The translations under genes and the position numbers were made by a program. A stretch of 6,608 bases of DNA, taken from assembly GCA_946042585.1 (NCBI GenBank), contig CAMGDO010000055.1, positions 1 to 6,608 of the forward strand, written 5' to 3'. Source of the stretch: an uncultured Clostridia bacterium. GTDB taxonomy: Bacteria > Bacillota > Clostridia > Christensenellales > Aristaeellaceae. This document shows, one piece after another, positions 6,160-6,608 of the stretch (the stretch's first letter is position 1; each line of letters begins with the position of its first letter). Under the pieces are notes generated by a model. It was not told the DNA's origin. It worked only from the letters and a program-made list of their open reading frames with translations, and ran no database searches.

Positions 6160-6186
6160 TTTTCGACACTTTCGTCTTTTTGTCGA

Positions 6187-6215
6187 TTGCAATACAGCGC
6201 AAGTTCCGATACACT
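6187..6215 (+). promoter_or_regulatory. Probable sigma-A promoter of the last gene
   Basis: TTGCAA (6187-6192), a 17-bp spacer and TACACT (6210-6215) each match the sigma-A boxes at four of six positions. Transcription would start near 6222, giving a leader of about 32 nt before ATG 6254. The -10 box is half of a palindrome, which strengthens the case for a regulated promoter. Confidence 0.55.
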
Positions 6216-6229
6216 GCAAATGAGTGTAT
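6209..6229 (+). promoter_or_regulatory. Candidate operator: 21-bp palindrome over the -10 box
   Basis: ATACACT (6209-6215) and AGTGTAT (6223-6229) are perfect inverted 7-bp arms around a 7-bp centre. Length, symmetry and position (-10 box through the predicted start site) fit a TetR-family operator. The TetR-family gene ends only 49 bp upstream. I found no second copy in front of the regulator gene itself. Confidence 0.55.
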
Positions 6230-6241
6230 TCGCGCAGGAAA

Positions 6242-6246
6242 AGGAG
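6242..6246 (+). promoter_or_regulatory. Ribosome binding site for the start at 6254
   Basis: AGGAG, in the context AAAAGGAGCACAGGT, ends 7 nt before ATG 6254. This is a good Shine-Dalgarno site and defines the start of the truncated last gene. Confidence 0.8.
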
Positions 6247-6253
6247 CACAGGT

Positions 6254-6608
6254 ATGACATTTCAGGCAGCCCGCCCCGGTGCAGCTGAGCAGCTCATCGA
6301 GCTGTTTGTCCGCCGGGCCATTCGGGAAATCCCATCTTCTCCCGCCCGGAGCACACGAAACCTCATTGATTATGCCTGCCAGTTTTCGCAAAGCGATTCC
6401 CAGCGGCAGTTTTTCAGCCGTGTCCGCGCCATTTTGGAAGGCCGCCGCAACACCTACCTTTCCCTGGCTCATGATCTGGTGTGCCATGTGGATGCCGACC
6501 GTCTGGTTCGCTTCGGCATCAATGTGGGCTATCGCGGCTGTATAGCCGGTGCGCGCACCATCCGCGAGACGGAATCCGTGCAGGGGTTTGACGTGCCATG
6601 GCTGATGT
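6254..6608 (+). CDS. N-terminus of a probable radical SAM protein (3' end outside window)
   Basis: The open frame from ATG 6254 runs off the right edge after 118 codons. It has a strong ribosome binding site. The visible part has no catalytic motif. Its segment from about residue 70 (LAHDLVCHVDADRLVRFGIN, then GYRGCIAGARTIRE and GFDVPWLM at 111-118) resembles the N-terminal helical region of a clostridial radical SAM family. In that family a similar D-x-D segment, a helix pair and an 'N-[IV]-P-W' strand directly precede the CxxxCxxC cluster motif. If this is right, the three cluster cysteines should be encoded within about 20 codons beyond the edge. It is preceded by a TetR-family regulator and a palindromic candidate operator, so it is probably ligand-regulated. 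The family assignment is from memory of sequence style and remains tentative. The reading frame itself is secure. Confidence 0.65.
   Translation, partial: MTFQAARPGAAEQLIELFVRRAIREIPSSPARSTRNLIDYACQFSQSDSQRQFFSRVRAILEGRRNTYLSLAHDLVCHVDADRLVRFGINVGYRGCIAGARTIRETESVQGFDVPWLM

Noticed and set aside
1..6608. Mobile elements, CRISPR arrays, tRNA or rRNA genes and riboswitches
   Set aside because: No transposase, regularly spaced repeats, tRNA-like cloverleaf or recognisable riboswitch core was seen on either strand. Intergenic regions are all under 200 bp.

Overview
The window reads as a chromosomal segment from a Gram-positive, moderately GC-rich Firmicute, most likely a gut-type clostridial lineage. 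The reasons are the strong AGGAGG-type ribosome binding sites, frequent TTG starts, consensus sigma-A promoters, a single-membrane style secreted thioredoxin, and PurB, TetR and radical SAM sequences of clostridial flavour. This placement is inference from sequence character alone.

Layout. Positions 1-818 hold the 3' part of purB (adenylosuccinate lyase). It is followed directly, in the same frame after the TAA, by an N-terminally truncated GNAT acetyltransferase relic (819-1175). A strong hairpin terminator (1221-1255) separates this from a convergent minus-strand gene (1270-3060) for a secreted thioredoxin-like protein with a large C-terminal extension. A 177-bp divergent promoter region (3061-3237) then leads into a plus-strand two-gene operon. 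The first gene is a five-helix membrane protein ending in CTECIGLG (3238-4002). It overlaps by 8 nt a gene for a NapH-like membrane iron-sulfur protein fused to a TlpA/ResA-type thioredoxin domain (3995-5488). A TetR-family regulator (5587-6159) follows. The window ends inside a gene (6254 to edge) whose N-terminus resembles a clostridial radical SAM family.

The most interesting part is 1270-5488, which looks like a self-contained extracytoplasmic thiol-redox module. Cytoplasmic 2x[4Fe-4S] ferredoxin-type clusters and membrane-embedded CxxxCP motifs are covalently joined to an outside WCTPC thioredoxin. A membrane partner presents an outside CTEC, and a secreted WCGPC thioredoxin is transcribed divergently. 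I infer an electron path from a cytoplasmic donor across the membrane to secreted thiols, doing the job CcdA or DsbD does elsewhere. No CcdA or DsbD is visible here.

The right end looks like a separate regulator-target unit. A 21-bp palindrome lies over the predicted -10 box of the last gene and is a natural candidate operator for the adjacent TetR-family protein.
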